A stretch of DNA of 64,000 nt from CAYVIB01 sp964451365 (GCA_964451365.1 CAYVIB010000024.1:1-64000); one strand, 5' to 3'; shown: positions 34,511-43,297, counted from the stretch's first letter. Program-made: numbers and translations. The notes: a model not told the origin generated them from the sequence alone.

Positions 34511-34858
34511 ATGGCGATTTTAGCTCAACTGATGGACGACGTTGTCGTCCATAAATTCGAATTGGCCAAAGACGAATTTCGCCTCGGCCGGCACCCCGAC
34601 AATGATGTTGTGATCGATGATGGCGCGGTGAGCGGCAAGCACGCGTTGATCAGCGTAAAACCCAACGCACATTTTCCACAGTTCAAGGAATTTTATATCC
34701 AGGACCTGGGCAGCACCAACGGGACTTATTTAAACGAGCTGCGGATAAAAGGCATCAAGCGTCTGCATCACAACGATGTGGTAAGAGTTGCGTGGAACAA
34801 ATTTAAATTTATCGACGACAAGGAGGCCGACCTGGAGGCCACCCTGCATATGTTGTGA
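34511..34858 (+). CDS. FHA-domain protein, second of two
   Basis: A 115-residue forkhead-associated domain: LGRHPDNDVVID, SGKHALISV and DLGSTNGTYLN carry the phosphothreonine-binding residues. ATG 34511 has an AAAGG-type ribosome site 10 nt upstream. It lies 97 nt after the kinase, same strand. It is only moderately similar to the FHA protein at 31273 (Lys for Arg in the S-x-[RK]-H motif), so the two probably read different phosphopeptides of one kinase pathway. Cytoplasmic. Confidence 0.92.
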   Translation: MAILAQLMDDVVVHKFELAKDEFRLGRHPDNDVVIDDGAVSGKHALISVKPNAHFPQFKEFYIQDLGSTNGTYLNELRIKGIKRLHHNDVVRVAWNKFKFIDDKEADLEATLHML

Positions 34859-34883
34859 GGTTTGAGCTAAGGGTTTGGATATG

Positions 34884-34904
34884 AAGCCGATTATGAGTCG
34901 GCTT
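34884..34904. terminator. Short hairpin at the convergent FHA / RNase II gene ends
   Basis: AAGCCGA (34884-34890) pairs with TCGGCTT (34898-34904); the RNase II stop codon lies in the loop. The T tract is poor on both strands (TTTCTCTTCTTT on the + strand), so this is a weak shared terminator at best. Confidence 0.4.
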
Positions 34905-36864
34905 CGGCTTTCTCTTCTTTGTGCTCTTTTATTTCACCGGCCGGAGCAAACGCGATACGCCGTTTATTCATATCCACGCTGCTTACTTTGACTTCCACTT
35001 CGGTATCCAGTTTATAAACCACACTATCCACTTCCAGGGTCATCCGTTTCGCGTCGTATTTTTTCTCTTTTTTCTTGGGAAACAGGACAAAACCGTCGAT
35101 GCCGAATTCATTCAAGCGAACCCCGAAACCCTGTTGGGTAACGATGCGCACTTTGCCTTTTCCTTGGTAGCCGATAAGCCCCAGTGTGTACTGGCAGATC
35201 AGCCACTGGTAAAGCGCCCGGTCCGCCTGCCTGCAATGTTGCAATACTTCCTGCAGGTTTTCCAGTGCGGCTTGCGGAAATTTCACTGACGGCTGGTTTT
35301 CAATGATCGACAAAATCGCCCAGTGATTAAACAAATCGGCGAAGCGGCGTATGGGCGACGTGATGGTGGCGTAATGTGGCAATCCCATGCCCAGGTGTGG
35401 TCCCGGCTGCAGTGAGAGCGAACTGGTTTGCATCATACGGCGAAGCGGGGAGAGCAGTTCCTTTTTATCCGGCTGGCTCTCGAGGCTTTTCAGCAGGCGA
35501 AGGTGTTCGTTTACTTCATTCAGGTCAACCCCGGTTTCAACCTGCTCTTCCTTTAACAGCGCTCTGACTTCGCCCAGGCGGTCCTCCCGAAAACCATTGT
35601 GTACTGTGTAAATACCTCTGCCGTGTTCCTGTAAAAACTGTCCGGCACACAAGTTAGCTGCCAGCATGGCTTCCTCGACAATGCGGTGGGCGATGCCGCG
35701 GTTACGGGCGGTAATTTTTTCAATTTTGCCGCGGTTGTCGAGACGAATATCGTAATCGTCCTGCTCATGGCCGAGAATGCAGTTTTCCTCGCGATACTTC
35801 AGGCGCTGGTTGGCCCAATCGCCTAACAATTGCAGCATGTTCTTTATATCTTCCGGCAATTCGTCGCGGGTTTCACTGCTGCCGTCGAGGAGGGATGAAA
35901 CACCCACGTAGCTGAGTTTGTGCCTGGACTGTATCAGCGCCCGGACAAAACCATACCCGGAGATGTTGGCGTTTTTATCGAATTGAATATGACAGACAAT
36001 AGCGGGGCGGTTTTTTCCCTCTACAAGGGAAAAGCAATCATTTGCCAACTCGTCCGGCAGCATCGGCAGGATGCCACCCAGGAAATAACAGCTCTGGCCG
36101 TTTTGCTCCGCGCTTTTGGCCAGGGGAGAATTGGGCTGAATAAAACTCGCCGGGTCGGCAATGGCGACATGCAGGGTTATTCCATCCGGGGTGCGTTCAA
36201 CCGCCAGCGCGTCGTCCATATCCCGGGTGGAAGCCGAATCGATAGTGACAAAGGGAAGGTGGGTCAGGTCCTCGCGCGCACCGAATTCTTCCCGCGCAAA
36301 TTGCTCGACAATGGTTTGGGTTTGTTGTTTTTGTTGTTTGCCGGGTTTGCGGTTAAGGCCGTATTCCGCCAATGTGTATTTGTATTCGATATAGTTCTCA
36401 TCCGGGAAACCTATCCGTTCAACCACATTTGCCTGGGCCTTGCCATCCTTGTAAGGATGACGGATCACTTCCGCCACCACCAGTTCATTTTCCCTGCTGC
36501 CCGAGCGGTTTTTGGGCGGAACGAAAATCCACCGGTTGATGTGCGCTGCCTGCGGCACAATAAAATGCCCCGCGCCCTTTACCTGGTATTTGCCGATAAA
36601 ACGTTTTAAGGGGGATTCAAGCAGGGCTTCGAAACTGGCTTCCAGTTGATCCTTTTCATTTTTTGTCAGACTGACTTTAAGCTTGTCTCCCGGCAGGACA
36701 TGTTGCATCTTCTCCGGTGACAGGAAGGCGTCGCGTCCATCCTCCAGCCGTACAAACCCGAACCGCCCCGACGTACTTGCGACAGTGCCGGTGGCGTATT
36801 CTTTCGAGGCTTTTATTTCAGCTTTGAGTTGGGATAACTGCGAGAGGGTATTTTTGTCTAACAT
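34891..36864 (-). CDS. rnb: Exoribonuclease II (RNB family)
   Basis: A 657-residue 3'-5' exoribonuclease (E. coli RNase II 644; RNase R is over 800, so length favours RNase II). Two N-terminal cold-shock domains (GRFGFVRLEDGRDAFLSPEKM), the RNB catalytic domain with the Mg-binding aspartates in TIDSASTRDMDDA (D209, D215, D217, D218), YFLGGILPMLPDELANDCFSL, ATITSPIRRFADL, and a C-terminal S1 domain (GYQGKGKVRIVTQQGFGVRLNEFGIDGFVLFP). It ends in a charged Glu/Lys tail. It degrades unstructured mRNA to nucleotides in the cytoplasm. It stands alone between the convergent FHA gene and the divergent second aspartoacylase-like gene. Confidence 0.9.
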   Translation of the reverse strand: MLDKNTLSQLSQLKAEIKASKEYATGTVASTSGRFGFVRLEDGRDAFLSPEKMQHVLPGDKLKVSLTKNEKDQLEASFEALLESPLKRFIGKYQVKGAGHFIVPQAAHINRWIFVPPKNRSGSRENELVVAEVIRHPYKDGKAQANVVERIGFPDENYIEYKYTLAEYGLNRKPGKQQKQQTQTIVEQFAREEFGAREDLTHLPFVTIDSASTRDMDDALAVERTPDGITLHVAIADPASFIQPNSPLAKSAEQNGQSCYFLGGILPMLPDELANDCFSLVEGKNRPAIVCHIQFDKNANISGYGFVRALIQSRHKLSYVGVSSLLDGSSETRDELPEDIKNMLQLLGDWANQRLKYREENCILGHEQDDYDIRLDNRGKIEKITARNRGIAHRIVEEAMLAANLCAGQFLQEHGRGIYTVHNGFREDRLGEVRALLKEEQVETGVDLNEVNEHLRLLKSLESQPDKKELLSPLRRMMQTSSLSLQPGPHLGMGLPHYATITSPIRRFADLFNHWAILSIIENQPSVKFPQAALENLQEVLQHCRQADRALYQWLICQYTLGLIGYQGKGKVRIVTQQGFGVRLNEFGIDGFVLFPKKKEKKYDAKRMTLEVDSVVYKLDTEVEVKVSSVDMNKRRIAFAPAGEIKEHKEEKAEADS

Positions 36865-37185
36865 TTAATCAGTCCGAAGTCTCAGGCCGGTGATTCTAAC
36901 AGAACGCTGTTGTAAGTTGGATCGTTTCAGGCGTCCCGCTGTCTGGGTACGGGAATGAAATATTGTAACCAAAGTGTTGCCCTCAAAACGTGCATTATAT
37001 ACGGATAAGCGAGTGATACCGGTGCCCGTGGGCAAGACCGGCATTTTGCGTGGTTTCAGGTTGATAATCAAATAAATCCGGTGTGGGTTTGAAGCGGGTT
37101 TTGGTACAGTGCCGCGCGGAAATTCCTTGCGGGTATATGAACGACTATACTCTGAAGTAAATAATTGTAATGTGGTAGGCCTTTA
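36865..37185. other. Divergent intergenic region between RNase II and the second aspartoacylase-like gene
   Basis: 321 bp with no supported gene. A TATACT (37146-37151) could be the -10 of a promoter for the gene starting at 37186, but no good -35 is seen at standard distance. A short frame at 36865-37071 (minus) is not recognisable. No repeats or tRNA were seen. Confidence 0.45.
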
Positions 37186-38856
37186 ATGTTGGCGGATGCG
37201 CAACCAGTTAAAAAAAAGCGGAAGCGATTTGTGGGTCTTTTTTTCCCGCGAGTTTTTGTATTTTTAACCGCGGCTGTGTCGGGTAGTGCCGTACTGGCGG
37301 AAACAGAAAAAAATCTGCAGGTGAATCAAGCGTCCCAGGGGAGGGAACAGCAGGCGCAAGAACAGCGGTCACAAGAACAACAGAGCATACCGTCACCCGT
37401 CCCGAGCCTGGCGGAAAACATAGACCTGAAAGAGGTTGTCATCCAGCCCCTGGGAGAGGAGGAGTTGCCGGAAGTCCCGGCGAAACAAGCGGAATCCGGA
37501 GAAGCCAAATCCGTGGCCAAACCGGAAAATGCCGGGGAGGCAACCGGTTCGCTCAAAGAGCAGGCGACCGCTACCCCCGAACAGGAAAAAGAAACCGCTG
37601 TTGCCGATTCCGTTTCGGGCGAAGCGGAAGCTGAATCAAAAACACCTTTAACGTCCCTGCTGACCACCGTAACGGAGCCGGAAAAGCCGGCAAAATTGCC
37701 GCTGGTTCTGCTGGATGCGGAAGTGCCTCCCGGCACCTCCACACGACTTGCCTGGACCCCCAAAATGTCCTTTATGGGAATTGCCGCGCCGACGGCAGTA
37801 TTGGTCATCAATGGTGTCAAGGACGGGCCGACCCTGTGCCTGACAGGTGCGGTGCACGGTGATGAACTCAACGGCATAGAAATCATACGGCACGTGGTCT
37901 ACAACATTGACCCGCGGGAACTGTCGGGCGCGGTAATCGGCGTGCCCATCGTCAACCTGCAGGGTTTCCGCCGGTCGTCGCGTTATCTGCCGGATCGACG
38001 GGACCTGAACCGCTATTTTCCAGGGAATCCCGACGGTAGTTCCGCTTCGCGTATAGCCCATTCCTTTTTTGAGGAAGTGGTGTCGCACTGCGATATGCTG
38101 GTCGATATCCACACCGGGTCATTCCACCGGACCAACCTGCCGCAGGTAAGAGCTGATCTGGCTTATCCCAATGTCAAAGAGTTGGCCAAGGGCATGGGTG
38201 CGATTGTGGTGGTACAAAGCAAGGGGCACCCGGGCAGTTTGCGCCGGGCGGCGGTGGAGGCGGGCATTACCGCTATCACGCTGGAGGCTGGTCAGCCCCA
38301 CGAACTGCAAAAATCGGCGGTGAACCACGGTACCAAAAGCCTGGAAAACCTGATGGATTCGCTGGGCATGCTCAAGCGCCGCAGTTTTTGGGAGATCAAG
38401 GCGGAACCCATTTATTACAGCTCCCGCTGGGTGCGTGCGACCCAGGGCGGCATATTGTTCAGCAATGTGGAATTGGGAGACCGGGTGAAGGAGGGTGACC
38501 TGCTGGGTACGGTAACGGACCCAATCACCAATATGCGTGCAAATATTACCGCGCCGGCGGACGGTCGCGTAATCGGGATGGCGCTTAACCAGGTAATGTA
38601 CCCCGGTTTTGCCGCCTACCATATTGGCCTCCAGGCCACGGCGGAAGAAGCGGTGGAAAAGGCCACAGAACTTGAAGCTGGGGATCTTCTGGATGCGGGC
38701 GTTGATGGGGACGATCCGGATGAAGTGATCGATGTCCCAGCCGGGGCCGTGGGGGCGAATACTCCTCCGCCGAAAAAGAAAGAGCCGGATGGCAAGGCCG
38801 CTAATGCCGCGCCCGAGCCCCTGGACCGTTTCGGCGTGCTGGAAGATTCCGAGTAG
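37186..38856 (+). CDS. Membrane-anchored or exported aspartoacylase/AstE-family protein with a long acidic linker
   Basis: A 556-residue protein. A basic N-terminus (KKKRKR) precedes one hydrophobic helix (FFPRVFVFLTAAVSGSAVLA, about 23-42), giving an anchor or signal peptide; then about 130 residues rich in Glu, Gln, Pro and Lys, then a zinc-hydrolase domain (about 185-480) like that at 29912-30982: TGAVHGDELNGIE, RYLPDRRDLNRYFPG, DIHTGSFHRTNLPQVR. The C-terminus is again Pro/Lys-rich. It therefore probably acts in the periplasm, unlike its cytoplasmic paralogue. Its TAG stop lies in a hairpin repeat shared with the convergent gene. The substrate is unknown; cleavage of an amide in envelope material is one possibility. 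Confidence 0.85.
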   Translation: MLADAQPVKKKRKRFVGLFFPRVFVFLTAAVSGSAVLAETEKNLQVNQASQGREQQAQEQRSQEQQSIPSPVPSLAENIDLKEVVIQPLGEEELPEVPAKQAESGEAKSVAKPENAGEATGSLKEQATATPEQEKETAVADSVSGEAEAESKTPLTSLLTTVTEPEKPAKLPLVLLDAEVPPGTSTRLAWTPKMSFMGIAAPTAVLVINGVKDGPTLCLTGAVHGDELNGIEIIRHVVYNIDPRELSGAVIGVPIVNLQGFRRSSRYLPDRRDLNRYFPGNPDGSSASRIAHSFFEEVVSHCDMLVDIHTGSFHRTNLPQVRADLAYPNVKELAKGMGAIVVVQSKGHPGSLRRAAVEAGITAITLEAGQPHELQKSAVNHGTKSLENLMDSLGMLKRRSFWEIKAEPIYYSSRWVRATQGGILFSNVELGDRVKEGDLLGTVTDPITNMRANITAPADGRVIGMALNQVMYPGFAAYHIGLQATAEEAVEKATELEAGDLLDAGVDGDDPDEVIDVPAGAVGANTPPPKKKEPDGKAANAAPEPLDRFGVLEDSE

Positions 38857-38882
38857 GGGCGGACACATGGGCCTGCCCCTAC
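38853..38882. repeat. Small palindromic repeat that supplies two stop codons
   Basis: GTAGGGGC (38853-38860) and GCCCCTAC (38875-38882) form the ends of a 30-bp hairpin with GGACACATGGGCCT between. The TAG of the left arm ends the + strand gene at 38856 and the TAG of the right arm (minus strand) ends the gene at 38879. Related copies lie at 52994-53045, 57434-57520 and 61650-61693. It probably also works as a bidirectional terminator. Confidence 0.7.
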
Positions 38883-40411
38883 ATATCAATTTTGGTGTTG
38901 CTGACGAACGCCACGTACTTCCCATCCGGTGACCAACTCGGCACATTAATCGTACCCTGACCGCCGTAAATATAGGCCACAACTTTCGGCTCCCCGCCTT
39001 CAATCGGCATCAGCCGCAGGTAAACGGGGCGATAAAACGGATGACTGGCAGGGTCGATATCGTCCATGTAGGACAGCATCATTATCCATTTGCCGTCGGG
39101 AGAAACGTGCGGGAACCAATTGTTGTACTTATCCGAGGTCATCCTGGTTTGCTCGCTGCCATCGGCTTTCATCCGCCAGATTTCCATGGTGCCGGTGCGC
39201 ACCGAATTGAAGTAAATATGCCTGCCATCCGGCGCGTATTCGGAGCCGTCATCCAGCGTTTTTAAATTCGTTAGCGGTGTTTCCTTGCCGGTTGCAATGT
39301 TTATTTTCCATATGTCCCACTGGTCGTTGCGCTGGCCGGTAAAAATCAGGTTCTTGTCGTCCGGTGAAAACCCGTGCAGAAACGAATGACCGGCGCCTTT
39401 TTTGGTGATTTGTTTCGGTTTGTCACTGCCGGTCAGCGGTAGAAGATAGATGGTGGATTTTCTGTCGTCATCCGCAGCGTGATGGCTGATGGCAATCTGT
39501 TTGCCGTCCCACGACAAAACATGATCGTTATTATTGTCGTTGGCAAATCCGGTATTTAAAACCGACTGTTTGCCGGTAGCCAGATCGTATTTATACAGCA
39601 AGCCTTTTTTGTTGTAGATCAGTGTTTTTCCGTCGTGGGTCCAGTTGGGTGCCTGGATGGACTCCGGGTCCCGGTAGATAATTTTGCGTTTGCCGGTGGC
39701 GACTTCCATCAGCTCCAGGTTGCTGCCGATATAGTCCTGGTAGGGACGAAAATCCGGATCGGCCGGGCGAATAATCCTGACGTTGCTGAATTTTGCCTGC
39801 TCCATCACGTCGGCGTTGTGCGCGCAAACGGACAGGCCGACGTAAGGCTCCTGGCCAAGGTCAAGATTCTCCACTTGTGAAGTCACAAACGGCTCACCAA
39901 ATTTTGCGACCGAAAGAATATAAGTATTGCCGCGTCGCTCCAGTTGGACGATTTGCGGTGCCTGGTAATCCGGTCTCGCCTCAAGCGTTTCACCGCCTTT
40001 TTCTTTGCGGTACTGCAATGATATCAATCCGTCACCATGCAGAGTGGCGTTGACCTGCATGCCGTGTGGGTCGAGATCCCTGCGCACGGTCCAGCCGATT
40101 TTACGGTGCGGGTCCACACCTTCGCCGATAAACTCCATGCGCGCCCGCACAATAAAGTCACCCTGGATTTTCGTCCATAGGTAATGAAACTCGTCGGTAC
40201 CCGCCCACATGTTCGCGCCGGAACCGCCTATGGTATAAACCTGGTTCTCTTCGTCGTATTTAGCGAATCCCGGCTTTTTTACATTGCCGATATCGCCGTG
40301 GGAGTCGAACTCGCCCAGTGATTTAGTGCCGGCAAGAGCCGGGCATATTACAACAAAAAGCGAACCGCATAGTGACACGGAAAACAGAAACCTTCTGATT
40401 ATTATATTCAT
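38879..40411 (-). CDS. Exported protein with LamG/DUF1349-like domain and TolB-type beta-propeller
   Basis: A 510-residue exported protein. The signal peptide (MNIIIRRFLFSVSLCGSLFV, cleaved about ALAG-TK) supports ATG 40411 over upstream starts; the frame back to 40537 adds unlikely sequence. Residues about 30-215 look like a concanavalin-like domain (GDFIVRARMEFIGEG, IGWTVRRDLDPHGMQVNATLHGDGLISLQYR). About 235-505 is a six-bladed WD40-like/PD40 propeller with repeats such as NWTHDGKTLIY, GFSPDDKNLIFTG, YAPDGRHIYFNS, HVSPDGKWIMM and SWSPDGKYVAF. It could be a periplasmic binding or scaffold protein, perhaps for glycans. It is not TolB itself (no tol-pal genes). The stop comes from the hairpin repeat. 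Confidence 0.8.
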   Translation of the reverse strand: MNIIIRRFLFSVSLCGSLFVVICPALAGTKSLGEFDSHGDIGNVKKPGFAKYDEENQVYTIGGSGANMWAGTDEFHYLWTKIQGDFIVRARMEFIGEGVDPHRKIGWTVRRDLDPHGMQVNATLHGDGLISLQYRKEKGGETLEARPDYQAPQIVQLERRGNTYILSVAKFGEPFVTSQVENLDLGQEPYVGLSVCAHNADVMEQAKFSNVRIIRPADPDFRPYQDYIGSNLELMEVATGKRKIIYRDPESIQAPNWTHDGKTLIYNKKGLLYKYDLATGKQSVLNTGFANDNNNDHVLSWDGKQIAISHHAADDDRKSTIYLLPLTGSDKPKQITKKGAGHSFLHGFSPDDKNLIFTGQRNDQWDIWKINIATGKETPLTNLKTLDDGSEYAPDGRHIYFNSVRTGTMEIWRMKADGSEQTRMTSDKYNNWFPHVSPDGKWIMMLSYMDDIDPASHPFYRPVYLRLMPIEGGEPKVVAYIYGGQGTINVPSWSPDGKYVAFVSNTKIDM

Positions 40412-41080
40412 GTTGGAATGCCTGTTGTTTCGTGAGTATTGATAAAAAAACGAGTTGAATAAAGTATTCTTAACACAGCCAATGTGAAAAGGTCGTGAGA
40501 TTTTTAGCAAATGGGGGAGCGGTACCCAAATATTCACTTAGTTTTCACGCAACAGTTGATAGTTTTCCGTATACTTGAATTGCAGTTGCCAGTTCTGTGT
40601 GTGGTCGGCTTCCGGCTGCAGTTTCGCAATGCAATCCAGGTCGAATGATCGGGCGAACGTTTGCCGAAATTTTTATTGGTTTCGCCGGGTCTATTCTGAT
40701 CTTTTTTTTATTTCCAACTGAACTTGCAACTCCCAATACGTTTACAACGTATCGTATATTTAGGGGCGGAAAGCGACTTGTGCGCTTTCCGTTTTTTTTT
40801 CGTAAAAAAATAGTATTTAACTGGTGCAGAACAGTGAGCATTAATTCATTGTTCTGCCGAACCTTCTGTAAGTTTCAACTTAACTGCTTGCCTACAGCTA
40901 TTAACCTGAAAATTAAACAGATCGTCCTGATCTATTTAATTGTCGTCCGGTAAAACCTGGCGTAACCCAACATGTCTGAATGCCGGGTTAATAGAAGCTT
41001 CATTATTAACAATATTTACTTTTAGCGGGTACAACGGCAGAGCAATGTTGATTTTGCGCCAAAATAGTCGTTACACCACA
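40412..41080. other. Long intergenic region with an orphan terminator
   Basis: 669 bp with no supported protein gene. It has a TATACT (40570-40575), then about 190 bp of non-coding sequence ending in a strong + strand terminator (40767-40800), and a further 12-bp hairpin (40826-40837 with 40846-40857). A small RNA from about 40582 to 40800 would fit, but matches no family I know. Confidence 0.4.
40767..40800 (+). terminator. Orphan Rho-independent terminator
   Basis: CGGAAAGCG (40767-40775) pairs with CGCTTTCCG (40783-40791), loop ACTTGTG, followed by nine T. No + strand gene precedes it: the nearest upstream gene runs the other way. It is the best evidence for an unannotated + strand transcript here. 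Confidence 0.8.
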
Positions 41081-41545
41081 CTAGACGGCCCCTGCAAATT
41101 CCACTTGGCGCCATGCTTCGTACACTAAAACGGACACCGCGTTCGACAGGTTCATGCTCCGGCTGCCGGGAAGCATGGGAATGCGCAGCACCCGCTCCGG
41201 CGGCAGGGAGGTAAGAATTGCCGGGGGCAGCCCCCGCGTTTCCGGGCCGAAGACCAGGTAATCCCCTTGTTCGAACCTCACTTCCGAGTAGCGGGCTTTG
41301 CCCTTGGTGGAAACCGCCCACAGCCGTTCGGGGGTTTCGCTCGTCAGAAACCTTTTCCAGTTGCCATGAATTTTCATATCCCGCCACTCCCCGTAATCCA
41401 GCCCCGCACGGCGCAGGCGTTTGTCATCCAGGGCGAAGGCTACCGGCTCGATCAGATGTATCCGGCAGCCGGTGTTGGCGCAAAGGCGAATGATGTTGCC
41501 GGTATTGGGGGGAATTTCCGGTTCAAACAGAACGATATTGAACAT
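41081..41545 (-). CDS. trmL: tRNA (cytidine(34)-2'-O)-methyltransferase
   Basis: A 154-residue SPOUT methyltransferase (E. coli TrmL 157) that 2'-O-methylates the wobble base of leucine tRNAs with S-adenosylmethionine. Motifs: IVLFEPEIPPNTGNIIRLCANTG at the N-terminus, LVFGPETRGLP in motif 2, and IPMLPGSRSMNLSNAVSVLVYEAWRQ, the knot with the S-adenosylmethionine site. ATG 41545 has AAAAGG upstream; the GTG at 41551 is less likely. Cytoplasmic, monocistronic, divergent from the MSHA operon. Confidence 0.95.
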   Translation of the reverse strand: MFNIVLFEPEIPPNTGNIIRLCANTGCRIHLIEPVAFALDDKRLRRAGLDYGEWRDMKIHGNWKRFLTSETPERLWAVSTKGKARYSEVRFEQGDYLVFGPETRGLPPAILTSLPPERVLRIPMLPGSRSMNLSNAVSVLVYEAWRQVEFAGAV

Positions 41546-41727
41546 GTGCACCTTTTTTTTGCTATTCGGGTTATAGCCATCCGGCGAAGAAATTAGGTTT
41601 GTCTATACTAAATGTTATTGAAAGCCCGTCGAATTATAAAGAAGGGTTATGTTGGTATGACAATTGATAAACGCCCTCTGCCCGTCAATTTAATGACGCA
41701 GAAAACAGGGGCAAGGCCAAGAACAAG

Positions 41728-42675
41728 ATGAACTGGTTTAGGAAGTTGGGTGGTAGCACGGATACCGTCGGCATAGAAGTATTACCCGACGGTTTGGCCG
41801 TGGCCGTGAAGGCGTCGTCCGGCGGTGCTCAGGGTATTCGCGCAATGACGGTGCTCACGGGTGAGGCCGCCGATAGCAAACTGGAGGAAATGCTCTCCAG
41901 GTACGTGGCCGACAACGGTCTTGCGGGCGCGCGCTGCAACCTGGTATTGGCCCACGGTGACTACCAGCTACTACTCGTGGAAGCGCCGGACGTGCCCGAT
42001 GAGGACCTGCGGGATGCGATTCGCTGGCGTATCAAGGATCTGGTGAGCATGCCGCTGGAAAATGCCGTGGTGGACGTGTTCCAACTGCCGGCGGATGGTG
42101 TACGCGGGGCCAAGCGGATGGTTTACGTGGTGGTGGCCGAAATCAACCGCGTTAAAGGTTTGATTGATATGGTCCGTGAAGCGGAGCTGGAACTGGAAGC
42201 TATCGACATTGGTGAAATGGCCCTGCGCAACGTTTCCCTGCTGCAGGATGAAGGTCAGGCCGATGCTCGCGGTGTGGGCTTTGCCCGTATCACCGAAGGG
42301 GCTGGTACCGTTTCGCTGTATCGCGGCGGCAATCTTTACCTCTCCCGCCAGTTTCAACTGAACTACAGTGGCGGCCTGCTGGACGAGTTGCCCGTCGACA
42401 GCCTGATCCTGGAATTCCAGCGCTCGCTGGACTACTACGAACGACAGATGGGCCAGGCGCCTCCCGGTGCGCTGTATATTTGCGGCACCAACGTCAGTCA
42501 GGACAAGGTGACTCCCGAGTTGTCCCGGGCGTTGTCCGTACCGCTGAAGTACCTGGAAATTGAAAGTTACTTCCAGTTCGGTGACGGCGCCGAACGGGAC
42601 TTGAGCCAGGTTTGTATTGGCGCACTGGGCGGAACTTTGCGCGCTGGCCCGCGTGCAAGGATGGGAGGGGCTTAA
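41728..42675 (+). CDS. mshI: MSHA biogenesis protein MshI (PilM-like)
   Basis: A 315-residue actin-fold, PilM-like cytoplasmic protein that starts the MSHA pilus operon (MNWFRKLGGSTDTVGIEVLPDGLAVAVK). With the PilN-, PilO- and PilP-like products that follow it should form the inner-membrane alignment complex between the ATPase and the secretin. No membrane segment. AAGAACAAG just before ATG 41728 is a weak ribosome site. The next gene begins one base after its stop. Twelve same-strand genes follow with overlaps or small gaps, so this is probably the operon start, with a promoter within 41550-41727. Confidence 0.9.
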   Translation: MNWFRKLGGSTDTVGIEVLPDGLAVAVKASSGGAQGIRAMTVLTGEAADSKLEEMLSRYVADNGLAGARCNLVLAHGDYQLLLVEAPDVPDEDLRDAIRWRIKDLVSMPLENAVVDVFQLPADGVRGAKRMVYVVVAEINRVKGLIDMVREAELELEAIDIGEMALRNVSLLQDEGQADARGVGFARITEGAGTVSLYRGGNLYLSRQFQLNYSGGLLDELPVDSLILEFQRSLDYYERQMGQAPPGALYICGTNVSQDKVTPELSRALSVPLKYLEIESYFQFGDGAERDLSQVCIGALGGTLRAGPRARMGGA

Positions 42676-42676
42676 C

Positions 42677-43297
42677 ATGCAGCAGGTCAACCTCTATCTG
42701 CCGGAACTGCGACCAAAAAAAGAGTGGCTTACGGCCAACACCGTACTGGCGTCCGCCATTGGCCTGATGGTCATGCTGGGTGTTATCCAGATTATTGTCA
42801 CCGGCTCGGTAACGCGTTTTGAAAGCAACGTCATCATCATGGAAAACCAGCAAGTGGCGTCCGCATCGAGGGTGGAAAAACTGAAAAACTCGCCACTTTC
42901 GTCCAACCGCGTTGGACTTGAGCAGCGTATAGACCAGTTGCGAAATGCGATAAAAAGCCGCGAGTACGTCGGCCTGATTATCGAAGACCAGAATCTCGGC
43001 AATTCGGAGGGATTTGCCGGCGCTATGACAGGGCTGGCAAGACAGTCTTCGGATTCCATCTCCTTGTCCCGTATCCGGCTTTCCGCCGGCGGCAGTGCGG
43101 TGGAGCTGGCCGGTGAAATGAAAAGGCCGGAGGATATTCCCCTGTACCTGCAACGCATCCAGACAGAAAAAAGTTTTCTCCAATCACGGTTTGGATTGCT
43201 GAGCGTGGCGCAGGAAAAAAACTCCCGCTCGGTGCATAAGTTTTCTCTTGGTTTCGAAAGCCTTTTCGACGAAACCGTTGCAGGTGAATCGCTGTGA
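42677..43297 (+). CDS. mshI2: MSHA biogenesis protein MshI2 (PilN-like)
   Basis: A 206-residue bitopic inner-membrane protein: short cytoplasmic N-terminus with the PilN-type MQQVNLYLPELRPKKEWL (which should dock into MshI), a TM helix about 24-45 (TVLASAIGLMVMLGVIQIIVTG), then a periplasmic coiled coil and ferredoxin-like domain. ATG 42677 has GGGAGGGG 6 nt upstream; the open frame before it overlaps mshI and is not used. The following mshJ overlaps by 4 nt. Confidence 0.88.
   Translation: MQQVNLYLPELRPKKEWLTANTVLASAIGLMVMLGVIQIIVTGSVTRFESNVIIMENQQVASASRVEKLKNSPLSSNRVGLEQRIDQLRNAIKSREYVGLIIEDQNLGNSEGFAGAMTGLARQSSDSISLSRIRLSAGGSAVELAGEMKRPEDIPLYLQRIQTEKSFLQSRFGLLSVAQEKNSRSVHKFSLGFESLFDETVAGESL

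Noticed and set aside
38119..39003. A 294-codon minus frame opposite the exported aspartoacylase-like gene
   Set aside because: Antisense to conserved zinc-site sequence and overlapping the hairpin repeat; no domain.
38879..40411. Calling the propeller protein TolB
   Set aside because: It has an extra N-terminal sandwich domain, lacks tol-pal neighbours and does not show the TolB N-terminal domain.
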